64,000 bases of DNA from Chaunax sp. Z400 (Eukaryota > Chordata > Actinopteri > Lophiiformes > Chaunacidae). The notes under the pieces were generated by a model. It worked only from the letters and a program-made list of their open reading frames with translations, ran no database searches and was not told the origin of the DNA. The stretch spans positions 1,960,046 to 2,024,045 of the forward strand of contig CM075187.1 in the NCBI GenBank assembly GCA_037577475.1. Reading direction: 5' to 3'. Below, piece after piece: positions 12,838 to 22,484 of this stretch; position 1 is the first letter of the stretch; every line of letters begins with the position of its first letter. A program made the position numbers and the translations under genes.

Positions 12838-13171
12838 TCATACATAAACTGGGGCGACGAGATGAAATGTCTTGCGCAATGATAGCGCAATCATAGTGCT
12901 CGTGAATAGAACTCTGGGAGTGTTTGCTTTGCATCGCAGCGTGTCTGCGGGGATGGACTGAACCATTTGGTATTTGATACACAACTCACCGCCTTTTCGC
13001 GCGGTTCTGAAATATAGAACGCGCGCGGCCACCGGATGTTGTTGTTAGCTCGTTTTAGCCAAGTTTGACGTTTGTTTCTACTGGACAGGTAAGAAGCTAA
13101 CGTTAAGCTAGCTAATGTTAAGTGCTCGACTTAAAGTTAGCTAGCAAGTCGGTTTAGCTAAAGTTTAGAAC
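12838..13171 (+). promoter_or_regulatory. chmp7: CpG-rich chmp7 promoter and 5' UTR
   Basis: CpG density jumps sharply against the AT-rich DNA before it. An E2F-like TTTCGCGC motif lies near 12995 within TTTTCGCGCGG, and GCGCGCGGCC follows. A strong donor-like CAGGTAAGAAG at 13086-13096 could end a non-coding first exon, but no convincing acceptor precedes the ATG, so an unspliced leader is also possible. The pattern suits a housekeeping gene without a TATA box. Confidence 0.55.
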
Positions 13172-16100
13172 ATGTCTCTCTCCACCCTGACACCTGAATG
13201 GGGCGACGACGAGCGGATGGATTTTATGTTCTCCGACTTTAAGGAGAACCGAGATGTCAACACGACGGACTGGGACAGTAAGATGAACTTCTGGACGGCT
13301 CTGGTCGTAAAGAGCTGCAGACACCGCGGCTCCGTGTGTGTCAGTCTGCAGGAGCTGAACCAGACCTTCAGGAGGAAAGAGAAGTCACCGCTGGGCTTGG
13401 GGACCGTCATCCAGTCCATGACCAGGTAACAGTCACTACTGTGCAGCTCCTGTCTCTGTGGGTCGGTCTGGTTACTTTATTTTACCTTCTGTCAGATGTG
13501 GGAAGATCCAGAGGGAGTCTGAGTTTGCTGCCAATGCGGACTGTGGCTGGCTGTCCTGGGGCGTCGGCCTGCTGCTGGTGAAGCCTCTGAAGTGGACCTT
13601 CTCCACCCTGCTGGGGGGCAGCCGGGTGCCTCTGGAGGAGTCGTTTGTTGTCATAGAACTAGTAAAGGTTTGTCAAAGTGGAGCCACCATCTGCATGTCT
13701 GTCTGAAACTTCCATATGTTAATTTAAAGGAGCAGTTCACCTAAAAATTAAGATTCAGTCGTTATCTACTCACCACCTGCTGATGAAAAGTCTGGAGAGG
13801 TTTCTTAGTCCACATAACAGTAAAGTTAACTTTGACAGCTTCTGGACATGAAGTTAGTCGTGTTGTGTTTTCCAGGAGAAAGCAGCAGAATTACTGGGGT
13901 TGTACCGGAGCAGCGAGTTTACGAGCAGCTCCATCCTGTCGTTTCCAGAGCTCTGTTCTCTCTCCTCTGGTGTCTGTGCTGATGAGGGCACCCTGTGCAT
14001 GGCTCTCCTGCAGCTGCAGAGGGAAAAGCGAGTGACGGTTTCCGTGCACGAAGGCGAGAAGGTAAAGGGTTACCGTTCCACAAACAGTCACCGTCATTAG
14101 AGACATCGTATCAGGAGAGATCTCCTGCTGACTGCTGTCTCTACGCTGCTCCTTCACAGATTGTTAAGTTCTGTCCGGTGGGACAGGATCGTGTTTCCCC
14201 AGTCAGCGATTTGGACATCGGCATCTACCAGCTGCAGCGCAGTGAGAAGCTGCTGGGACAGCGGGTGGACAAACTGGGCCTCGAGGCCGACAAGTACATC
14301 AACACAAATATGAACTTCAAATAGAATCAGTGTTATTGTTCTATACAGTGATGTTAATTATATGTGATTCAGGATTGTGTGTGAATTATGTGTGAACATT
14401 GCTGCTTTAGCTTTGTTCCAGGTTTGTAGTCAGAAAGACTGCGATGCTTTCTGACAGTCAGACTTTACTCTGTGTACCTGATGTGCAAAGCACATAAACA
14501 CACTGATATTATTCCTCCACATGCTTTTTCAACACACTACTGGCCCCTTAGCATCTCTAGCACAGACGCAAAAATACATCCAGCTGTGCAGATTGTTCAG
14601 GAATGGTTTGCGGCATCTTTAGGTAGCAAATCACAGCAAAAAAAATGATCCCAGAAGAAAAAAAAAGGGAAGTCGATGTAAACAGACCTCAGCCCCGCCC
14701 CTCTCTGGGGCCATGTTGCTTCACAGTAACTTAACACAGAAACATGATTACCAGTTTAGACTTAGCGTTGTGATACGCACCAAGCATCAGACACACTTAC
14801 CACTTCTGGAGAAACGTCCTAGTTGCTAATACTGCTCTGTGTTATCTAAGTGCAGATGCAAAGAGGAGGCCAGGATGCTGCTCCGGGAGGGCAAGAAATC
14901 CCAGGTACTGATAACACATTACCACGAAAAGCCATTTTACAGGTTCAGTGGTGATATTTGCCGTCCATCCCACAGGCACTGAGGTGTTTAAGAGGCCGGA
15001 AAAGGGTAGAAAAGAGAGCAGACAACTTGTCTGCTCAACTGGAGTCCATCAGAGGAATCCTGGACAGAATAGCTCAGTCACAGACCGATAAGATGGTGAG
15101 ATCAACACGCTTTCTCGTCTGTAACCACGTTTTGTTGTCAGTGATTTACTTGTGGGCTCAATGCTTTTGCAGGTAATGCAGGCCTATCAGGCTGGAGTGT
15201 CGGCGCTGAGACTCTCTCTGAAGGACGTGACTGTGGAACGAGCCGAGAGCCTCGTGGATCAAATCCAGGAGGTAGCCATGACCATGACATCATAATCTAT
15301 GGCTGATAAAAGTAATGTTTGGTGACAGAAATGAATCTTTTAAGATATCAGATAAGCATTTATTTTAAAAAATTGCTTTAATAAGCAGTGAAATCTACAT
15401 TTTGACAGATTCACCCTCATGCTGATGGAAAGTTGGGTGAATTTACTCATTTTTACCATAAAATTGACTTTACTTATCTTCTGGATCTGCAACACACATG
15501 ATAGATGTCAACATCATAATTATGTCTTCTTTTTTTTACATCATTATCTTGTGGATTATTTCCTGAGAAAACATCTTTAATGCCATATCTTATAATGCCA
15601 AAGGAAAAAGATTCCTGGATCTGCCTCTCTATCTAATGAGTCCCTGTCTGATACATGTCCCATCCTGAGAGCAAGTTTAGTGGAAATCACTTCACTAGTT
15701 TTTGTATAATTATTCTGAAAATGTTGAAAAATGTTCGCAATGTTGAAGAAAATGAGGGGGAAAACTATTCCTGGATCCTCATCCACACCAAAATCTAATG
15801 GATTTGTCTCCTGACAAACAAACAACAGAGGTTTAACATGACCTCATTGTGGGTTCATGACTCCACACTGCTCCTCATCTTCTTCAGCTGTTTAGCTGTG
15901 AAGCTCCAGGAATGTTTTCTGGACTGAGAAACTTCTCCTCATTTAGTAGATAACTGTAGTTCATATGGCTGAATTTTTATCATGATCGTTCCTTTAATTT
16001 GAATATCATACATCTGTTCTCTGATTCCACCAGTTCTGTGACACTCAGGATGAGGTGAACCAAACTCTATCCAGCGGTGTGACCAGTGCAGGTAGGCCTC

Positions 16101-16503
16101 ACTGTTGTTGCCTGATCTCCACTGTGTGTTAAACATGAACATTAATGAGACGTTACCTTTGTCTTGTCGTAGATGAAGACATGGATGAGTTGGAGGAAGA
16201 ACTGAAGTCTTTGCTGGAGGAGCCGAAGCCGGCCTCCGTCTCAGGTTTACCTGAGGTCCCAACGAGTCGTCTCCCAGGCACCGAGCTGCCTGACGTACCT
16301 CACGGCCCCCTGAGCGTCACCATGGAGCAGCTGGAGGAAGAGTTGAGCCGGTTCAGTCTGACAGACCCAGGTTTGGAGCTCTCAGCCTTCTTCCACTATT
16401 GGACTGTTATAAGTGTTGTGATGTAACGCCGTCGCCTCTCTGTCCAGGCTCTGAACAGAAGAAAGTGACATCACCACCCTGGAGACTGGAGCCGGCTCAG
16501 TGA
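13172..16503 (+). CDS. chmp7: Charged multivesicular body protein 7 (CHMP7), ten coding exons
   Basis: CHMP7 is the ESCRT-II/ESCRT-III hybrid that is recruited by the inner nuclear membrane protein LEM2 and nucleates ESCRT-III for nuclear envelope sealing after mitosis; it also takes part in endosomal sorting. Exons: 13172-13425, 13496-13667, 13876-14061, 14160-14293, 14856-14904, 14976-15095, 15173-15271, 16034-16091, 16173-16370, 16448-16503. They join in frame to 441 residues (human 453, which has a longer N-terminus). The N-terminal half (about 1-230) matches the winged-helix ESCRT-II-like part (TDWDSKMNFW, WGVGLLLVKPLKWT, LQLQREKRVTV). The C-terminal half is the Snf7-type helical core (RGILDRIAQSQTDKM, YQAGVSALRLSLKDVTVE, QDEVNQTLSSGV), then an acidic segment (DEDMDELEEELKSLL) and a MIM-like tail near residues 411-423 (LEEELSRFSL). 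All introns are short except intron 7. Confidence 0.95.
13725..13830. repeat. Foldback-MITE fragment in chmp7 intron 2
   Basis: The motif TTAAAGGAGCAGTTCACC followed by CAGTCGTTATCTACTCACC and GGTTTCTTAGTCCA matches one arm of the foldback element described at 44657-45055. It sits wholly in the intron and does not affect the splice sites. Confidence 0.7.
15380..15965. repeat. Two dispersed repeats in chmp7 intron 7
   Basis: About 15385-15470 and 15885-15960 are pieces of the foldback MITE family (GAAGCTCCAGGAATG, GGACTGAGAAACTTC). Between them, 15480-15830 is a copy of the 'GGAAATCNNTTCAGTAGTTTTTG' family and closely resembles 63.10-63.29 kb (shared GGATTATTTCCTGAGAAA). They account for most of this 762-bp intron. 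Confidence 0.65.
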
Positions 16504-16960
16504 CGGCGTGGGCTGCTCTGCATCTACATGTCAAACTGGGATTTTCTGTCAGCCAGATCATGGAAGTTAAAAAAGAAAAGAAAAAAAAACAGTTTGTAAT
16601 TCTAAAATCGATATCAGGATGAAAACAAAGCACTTTCCTTCATCTAATGAAAATAAAATGTCTTCTCTGTGGCGGCAGGCCAAAAAGGATGTTTTAAAAT
16701 ATTTGTTCAAGCTTTTAAGATCTGATCTGCTGTCAGTTTTAACAGTGTAAAATCTGCTCCTTGGCGTGTCCACCACCAGGAAAGCCTTTAAATGATGTCG
16801 CTGAATGTTCTATCAGCTGTTCTAAAGGGGCCTTTTGAACTGTAAATGCAAAACAACAGCATTAATTTAGCCTCATTACAGGTGATTTACTGAGGAGACT
16901 ACCTGAAGAGAGGCAAACAAAATGTTTCTCAAATAAAATGTATTTTAATCACTTGTCAGT
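16504..16960 (+). terminator. chmp7: chmp7 3' UTR with two polyadenylation signals
   Basis: Two canonical AATAAA hexamers follow the stop, at 16652-16657 and 16932-16937. The second is followed by a GT-rich stretch (GTCAGTTGTGTTTTTATGTTGTC), the usual downstream context, so it is the likelier main site. The 3' UTR would then be about 450 bases. Confidence 0.65.
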
Positions 16961-17309
16961 TGTGTTTTTATGTTGTCTGTTTGAAGCAGACCTGATTCTC
17001 ATTCTTTACCTTGTTCCAGATGTTACTGTTAATCTGAAATCATCCCACTCAGATAGAACTCAGGGTCATCAGGGCTGAGAAATCTTTGTCTAAATCAGTG
17101 TTAAACGGGACGACGACACCGACTAAGGTGTTGTTATTGATTAGATGTCAACCTCTGGGTATTGTTTCATAATGAGTCATATTTATTGTCACATGCTCAG
17201 TAAAACCAGCGGTGGTGGAACAGCACAATGACATCTGAGGAATAAGACTTATACTGTAGATCTAATGTATGAAAAACAATACAGTGACATATTTAAACAT
17301 ATAACTAAA

Positions 17310-17625
17310 ATCTAAGGTGCAAACAGATGTGAGTCAGGAAGTTCTTTTAAGTCACTTCTCAAAACATACCTGTTAAAAAAAGCCTTTTATTAACTCAACT
17401 CACTTTATTGTATTTATGTCCTTAGTTACTGTTGTTTACTATTTACCTTTATTGTTTGGGGGGTCATTTCATTTTACTTCATTTTTAATGTTCTAACTGC
17501 CTGATTTTACTTTACTTGTCTTGAATTGTCTTTTTATTCTGGTTTTACCATGTAAAACAATTTGTAACTTTGCTTTTGAAATGTACTATATAAATAAACT
17601 TTATTATTATTATTATTGTTATATG
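17310..17625 (+). mobile_element. 3' end of an L2/CR1-type LINE
   Basis: A frame beginning near 17346 reads FKSLLKTYLLKKAFY and then stops, the usual C-terminus of the reverse-transcriptase ORF in fish L2-like LINEs. It is followed by a 3' UTR ending ATAAATAAACTTTATTATTATTATTATTG, a typical short-repeat LINE tail. The 5' part is missing, so this is a 5'-truncated insertion. Family name is inferred. Confidence 0.75.
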
Positions 17626-17932
17626 TCACTGTTTGCATTGGGATATGTTTCAGGCATGATAAACAGACGCGCAGGATTATTCTGCCTAGAGGGGTAATAA
17701 TCCAGGAGAAAACTCAGATTAAAGTGGTAAATTCACAAGAAAAAAAACATTTTCTCAGACATTAAAGTCATAAAACAGGAACCTGCAGCTCATAAAGCAT
17801 AGGTCTAGTATACTGAGGCTGACACTTTTCTATTTACTTTCATTTGTTTGATTGATTGATTGATAAAGCCAAATAACATGGCAGCACATCAGAGAGTCAG
17901 CAGTAAAATCATCTGTTGGCTCAATGATGGAG

Positions 17933-18392
17933 GAGCTGTGGTTAAACTGCAGCTGTGGTTAAACTGCAGCTGTGGTTAATCTGCAGCTGTGGTTAATCTG
18001 CAGCTGTGGTTAATCTGCAGCTGTGGTTAAACTGCAGCTGTGGTTAATCTGCAGCTGTGGTTAAACTGCAGCTGTGGTTAATCTGCAGCTGTGGTTAATC
18101 TGCAGCTGTGGTTAAACTGCAGCTGTGGTTAATCTGCAGCTGTGGTTAATCTGCAGCTGTGGTTAAACTGCAGCTGTGGTTAAACTGCAGCTGTGGTTAA
18201 TCTGCAGCTGTGGTTAAACTGCAGCTGTGGTTAAACTGCAGCTGTGGTTAATCTGCAGCTGTGGTTAATCTGCAGCTGTGGTTAAACTGCAGCTGTGGTT
18301 AATCTGCAGCTGTGGTTAATCTGCAGCTGTGGTTAAACTGCAGCTGTGGTTAAACCGCAGCTGTGGTTAATCTGCAGCTGTGGTTAATCTCA
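17933..18392 (+). repeat. 17-bp minisatellite with E-box/RUNX-like core, about 27 copies
   Basis: A tandem array of the unit CAGCTGTGGTTAAWCTG. By eye there are about 27 copies, nearly identical except for one A/T position (GTTAAA or GTTAAT) and one C variant near 18355. Each unit contains the palindromic E-box CAGCTG overlapping TGTGGTTA, which fits the RUNX consensus TGYGGT, and a CTGCAG palindrome across the junction. High identity between copies points to recent expansion. Confidence 0.95.
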
Positions 18393-18779
18393 CAGCTTTA
18401 CCTGGACCAGGTTAGAGTTCCATCTGGAGATGATACCTGAGCTTCACCTGTATTTAACGTGATTTATGGAACCAAATCAGCTGAAAGTGAGGCAGACTGG
18501 ATCAATTGTTAAACTGATTTTATGGAACAGGTCCTGGATTAATCGGAAAGCCGCGTCACCTGGACCAGACCGGAAGGACAGGCCTCACATCTCAGACTGC
18601 AGACTTTATACTGACAGATATAATGGTGACCTGAGGGCTGCTCTCTTATGTTGCATTAGCAGTTTGATTTCTGAGATGTTGCCCGTGTATATAATGAATT
18701 GTCATAATTGTTTGAACGTATTTAGATTATTTTACATGTTCATTTAGGGGTTTTTTGTAGGTCAAAGAAAACCCCCAGA

Positions 18780-19093
18780 AATACTGAGACAGTGAGACGT
18801 CTGTCATCCCTGCTCCTGTTGAGGATCTCTGCTCCGGAGCGGCGGTGCGGTTTAATTTAGTTTTAGTTTAATTTAACTCTATTTGAATGATTCTGTCGTC
18901 TCTGACTGACTTTAGGAAGCATGTTTAATTAATAATCCCTGAGTTCTGTCTGTCGGCCTGTGACGCCGCAGGAAGTTTGAAAGCGGCTAGCTGAGGTTAG
19001 CATCCCGGAAACGATCACAAGTTAAATACAGCCGTAACATTGGAATTTACTGCCCCGGCAAAGGACGTCAAACCCGGGGAAGATGTTCCTCAG
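18780..19093 (+). promoter_or_regulatory. CpG-rich stretch with a possible first coding exon
   Basis: The stretch is relatively rich in CpG (GCTCCGGAGCGGCGGTGCGG, GACGCCGCAGG, CCCGGGGAAG). It ends with an ATG at 19083 that has A at -3, three codons (MFL plus two bases) and a donor-like CAGGTAGGAC at 19091-19100. This looks like a promoter with a short first exon on the + strand. I could not identify the gene. The downstream DNA is filled with an L1 remnant and no certain second exon was found. Confidence 0.3.
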
Positions 19094-19149
19094 GTAGGAC
19101 ATTTTATGTAAAATGCATTACATTAAAAAAAATACAAAAACAGTCATGA

Positions 19150-20190
19150 ACTCATATGAGAATGGAGGCCTAAATTTCCTAGATTTTAACACTTTAAACA
19201 ACCTTTAAGATTAATTGGATTAAATAGTTGTTTAATCCAATTGTATCCCTAAATATATATTCTCTGAAACTGGAGGACTAAAATTTTTATTAACATGCAA
19301 TTATAAGATTAACAAGATTCCTATTTGTATCTGTAACTTTCATAAACAAACACTTTTTGCGTGGTCTCTACTATATAAACACAATTTTTCACCACATAAC
19401 TAGCCAATATGGAATAATGGAGATGTACTTTACAAAAACAAATCCCTATTTTTTAAAGATTGGTTTACCAATGATATTGTTTGGGTAAATCAATTATTCA
19501 ACTCTAATAATATCTTATTTAGCTACGAGGAATTTCTTCAAAAATCTAAAATACCTGTGAGCCTGAAGCAGTTTGCCACAGTATTTGATGCCATCCTTCA
19601 GGTGTGTTGATGCTATTTAAAAGTTATTCCCCTGTTTCTGAGTCAGTAACTTCTACAGATGTGACCTTTGGGGGGTAAAAACAACCACAAGCTCCAGGCT
19701 GTGTTTCAGTCTGACAGACTTTCTGTCTCACCTTTTATTGCCTGTAGGAACAGTCATGTAAGAATCTTATGTTGGACAAAAGTCTGGTCTCTCTCACAAA
19801 AGTTTTTTCTTGTCAATAAGGTCAAAGAAGTATCTTTTGAAATCATTCATTCATTGTTACCCTGTCAGATCTTGTTTTGTTGAATTCAAACATGAAACAT
19901 TAAAATGAGTTGTGCCTTCTGTGTTTCCCAGAATGAAACTCTGATCCATCTATTCTGGAAATGTTCATATACCCATAAACTGTGGCGAGATATTTCCAAA
20001 TTCATTTAGCAGAACATTATAAGCAGTTTTGTATTTATGTGTTTTGTACGAAAAATGTATTTTTCGGTTTCCTTAAATTCCAATCGACTCACTCAAATCT
20101 CATCTTGTTTGTCCTTGAAATATTACCCCTCTCTCTCTGTATTATTTTAATCTATTTATTTATTTTGTTTACTTACTAATATGCTGTTGA
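19150..20190 (+). mobile_element. L1-clade LINE ORF2 C-terminal remnant
   Basis: Broken frames on the + strand read pieces typical of the C-terminal part of fish L1-like ORF2: ENGGLNFLDFNTLNN near 19160, KHNFSPHN near 19380, SYEEFLQKSKIPVSLKQFA near 19520, FFLVNKVKEVSFEIIHSLLP near 19800 and CAFCVSQNETLIHLFWKC near 19910. Several frameshifts and stops show that it is an old dead copy. It starts about 60 bp after the possible exon at 19083-19093. Confidence 0.75.
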
Positions 20191-20239
20191 ACCTCAAAAC
20201 TAACTAGAATGGCTTTGAATATTACTAGAATATTACTTT

Positions 20240-20440
20240 TCAAGATATTTATAACAATGTCTAAAAATGCCCTGTATCACAATGTTGAAGAAAAAAAACC
20301 CCTGGATCCTGATCTGGATCTGCACCAATTTTGAAGGATTAGTCCCTGACCCCAGCCTCTCAACAAAATGTGTGAAACTCATAACTTTTCGATTAAACCT
20401 GCTCACAAACAAACAAACAAACAAACCAACCAACGGAATG
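20240..20440 (+). repeat. Dispersed 'CTGGATCC..GCTCACAAACAAAC' repeat
   Basis: A copy of the common dispersed repeat: AATGTTGAAGAAAAAAAACC, CTGGATCCTGATCTGGATC, TGCACCAATTTTGAAGGATT, then CTGCTCACAAACAAACAAAC. It explains the open frames on both strands here. Confidence 0.7.
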
Positions 20441-20854
20441 CTAAAGCATATTTTTGACTTCATCTGATAAAAGAAAAATGTCTTCTCAAAATAATAAAAA
20501 TGAAGCTGTGCATGTTTCAGTGAAGTATGTAGTGTTTTGGCCACCAGGGGTCCCTGTCTGTCAGACTGATGCTGTTCACTCACCAGATAATCAACTGTTT
20601 ACAAATAAATAGATCTAATGTACTGATAGATCCAATCACAGCCTCGTCATTTATGCTCTCATAATAACATTTAACATTTAAAATCTGGCTCCACATGAGG
20701 TCCAGCTGACAGGAAAACAGAAACTGTTATTAAACCATAATATTTACCAGAATATAAAATATTAGATCAACTGAGAGCAAACATTAGCTCTATATGTACA
20801 GACAGTAAGAATTATAGCTGCTGCACAGCAGTGAGGAGGACAAGAAGTCATTCT

Positions 20855-20940
20855 GCTTCACACGGGTCTTAAACTCACAACCTTCGGTTTGTGATGACGC
20901 TGATCTACCCAGTCATGCTTTGACCCTGCAGGACTTGAGG
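20855..20940 (-). repeat. tRNA-derived SINE head (degenerate)
   Basis: On the minus strand the sequence reads TGGGTAGATCAGCG (A-box-like), then AAACCGAAGGTTGTGAG and TTTAAGACCC (B-box-like). This is the layout of tRNA-derived SINE heads with the ACCGAAAGGTTG anticodon-arm motif known from fish SINEs. The B box deviates from GTTCRANNC and no acceptor stem closes, so it is not a functional tRNA gene. Confidence 0.5.
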
Positions 20941-21640
20941 TGGAGTCACACACATGGTCATGACAGACAGATGAGACGGTCTCATCCTCCACAGCTTCAA
21001 TTACTCTGCCTTCACTGGGATTGGAGGACACCTAGTGGCCAAACGGCTGAACTGCAGTACAAACATGACCATGTTGTTGACTGATATCAGACTGATGGTT
21101 GATGCTGCAGCTTCCTTGGAATCACTTCTGAAGTGCACTTTAGCCACACTTGACCTCCAGCTCGTCCAGAAGTTACACCCTGGTATCAACGACTTATTAG
21201 CTCCACCAGTGATGTCATCACCCTTGTTTGTTTGTTTGTTTGTTTATCTGCAAGATATATCTTGAGAAATAGATTTTCATGAGATTTTGTGTAGGGGTGG
21301 ATCTTGATCCGAGGAAGAGTTCATAAAAGTTTTAGGTGGATCCGGGTATGGATTCAGATTCTGGATCACTTTTTCTCTAGGATCTTTTTTTTTTCCTTTT
21401 TTTAAAAAACATTTTGCCAATATAATGAAAAATAATAATAAGCCAATCAAAATAAAAGTTCAGAGTCATTCCATGGGTTTATGTATGAAGTTCTATCTAG
21501 AAGAAAAATAGATCCACCAAACCTCACCTGACTTTCCATCTGCATGACAGATAATGACTGAAGTTTCATTTTTGGAATAAACTGTTCCTTTAATTTTTCA
21601 CCCATCTGTACAAACAAGTATTCAAGTAATCAAAGAAAAC
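20941..21640. other. Non-coding DNA downstream of ccdc92
   Basis: No gene was seen. A GTTT microsatellite and a reverse-oriented dispersed repeat lie at about 21220-21400 (TTGTTTGTTTGTTTGTTTATC, then GGATCTTGATCCGAGG). At 21495-21605 there is a foldback-MITE arm ending CTGTTCCTTTAAT. The rest is unique but chance-like in its open frames. Confidence 0.5.
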
Positions 21641-21650
21641 AAAACATTGC

Positions 21651-21656
21651 TTTATT
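21651..21656 (-). terminator. ccdc92: ccdc92 polyadenylation signal
   Basis: TTTATT on the + strand, hence AATAAA on the minus strand, is the first canonical signal after the ccdc92 stop codon. It would give a 3' UTR of about 830 bases. ATTAAA variants at about 22043 and 22053 are weaker alternatives. Confidence 0.5.
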
Positions 21657-21999
21657 GTATACTTCAAGGACAAGTGATATTACTGTGAAAAGCAGGTTAT
21701 TAGGTGGTTATAATTACCTTCATGTTGGGGGTGCAGTGACTGCTGTCAGTTTTCGAGGTGCCTTTGTGTTCTCTATTAAACAATAACTTTAAAATAAAGA
21801 ATTCAGTATAAATGTACAACATTTATAAAGAACAGTTAGTATCATATTACAGCAGTGTTTTCAAAAATGTATCACAAATACTATCAGTGAATAGAAGCCA
21901 TAACGCTCTTCCTCGCTGTCTCACACACCTCGTTCTCCATCATTTCAGACTGCGACATAATGAAGGTGTAACTGCAGCTGTTTGCTCATAATGCAGCTC

Positions 22000-22330
22000 T
22001 GACCTACAGTAACGCTACTAAAGGGAGAGGAAGAAGAAAGAGTTTTAATAGAGTTTAATCATTTCAGTTGCACCCGGTGCCGCTGCAGACACCTCGTTAT
22101 AAAGTTCGTTGGTACGTCCGGAGTATCGACGGAGCTGACGGAGATATGTGGAGCTAAGCTATTAGCCGTGACTACGCTACTCAGCTTGTGTTTGGTTGAA
22201 CCGGTTGAGCAGGCACTGATGCAGATATTTGGCTGAGAATTTGTTGTAGACGAGTGAAAGTCAAGATGTGTATAATACAATATCTCGTGTTGTAAATAAG
22301 AAACGTTTGGCATGCGTTATAGTCGTCCTT
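22000..22330. other. CpG-bearing block with a possible exon inside the ccdc92 3' UTR region
   Basis: This block has more CpG than its surroundings. On the + strand an acceptor-like TTTAATCATTTCAG ends at 22067. After it one frame (phase 0) reads LHPVPLQTPRYKVRWYVRSI and on to a stop after 29 codons. The phase-2 frame, compatible with the MFL exon at 19083-19093, stays open to TGA at 22234-22236 and would give a 59-residue product. Neither product is recognised. It may equally be ccdc92 3' UTR with chance frames. Confidence 0.25.
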
Positions 22331-22484
22331 TAGAAGAAAGTCTTTATGGAGTTACCATGAATAATGTTTGTAATATTTTCATATTGCAGTGTAAAAAGCA
22401 GGTTACACAGTGGGTCAGGCTCCTTCCTGCTCTTGCAGCATGTTGCGTATACAGTAGATGTGTTTGTTTGTTAGCGTAGCAGGG

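Noticed and set aside
14160..14324. chmp7 ending at the stop at 14322 by reading through exon 4
   Set aside because: The donor after GACAA at 14293 and the exon at 14856 restore the conserved CHMP7 frame (CKEEAR); the read-through is intron sequence.
17933..18392. CRISPR-like array
   Set aside because: The units are contiguous with no spacers and the genome is vertebrate; it is a minisatellite.
20855..20940. Functional tRNA gene on the minus strand
   Set aside because: The B box is off consensus and no acceptor stem forms; a SINE head fits better.
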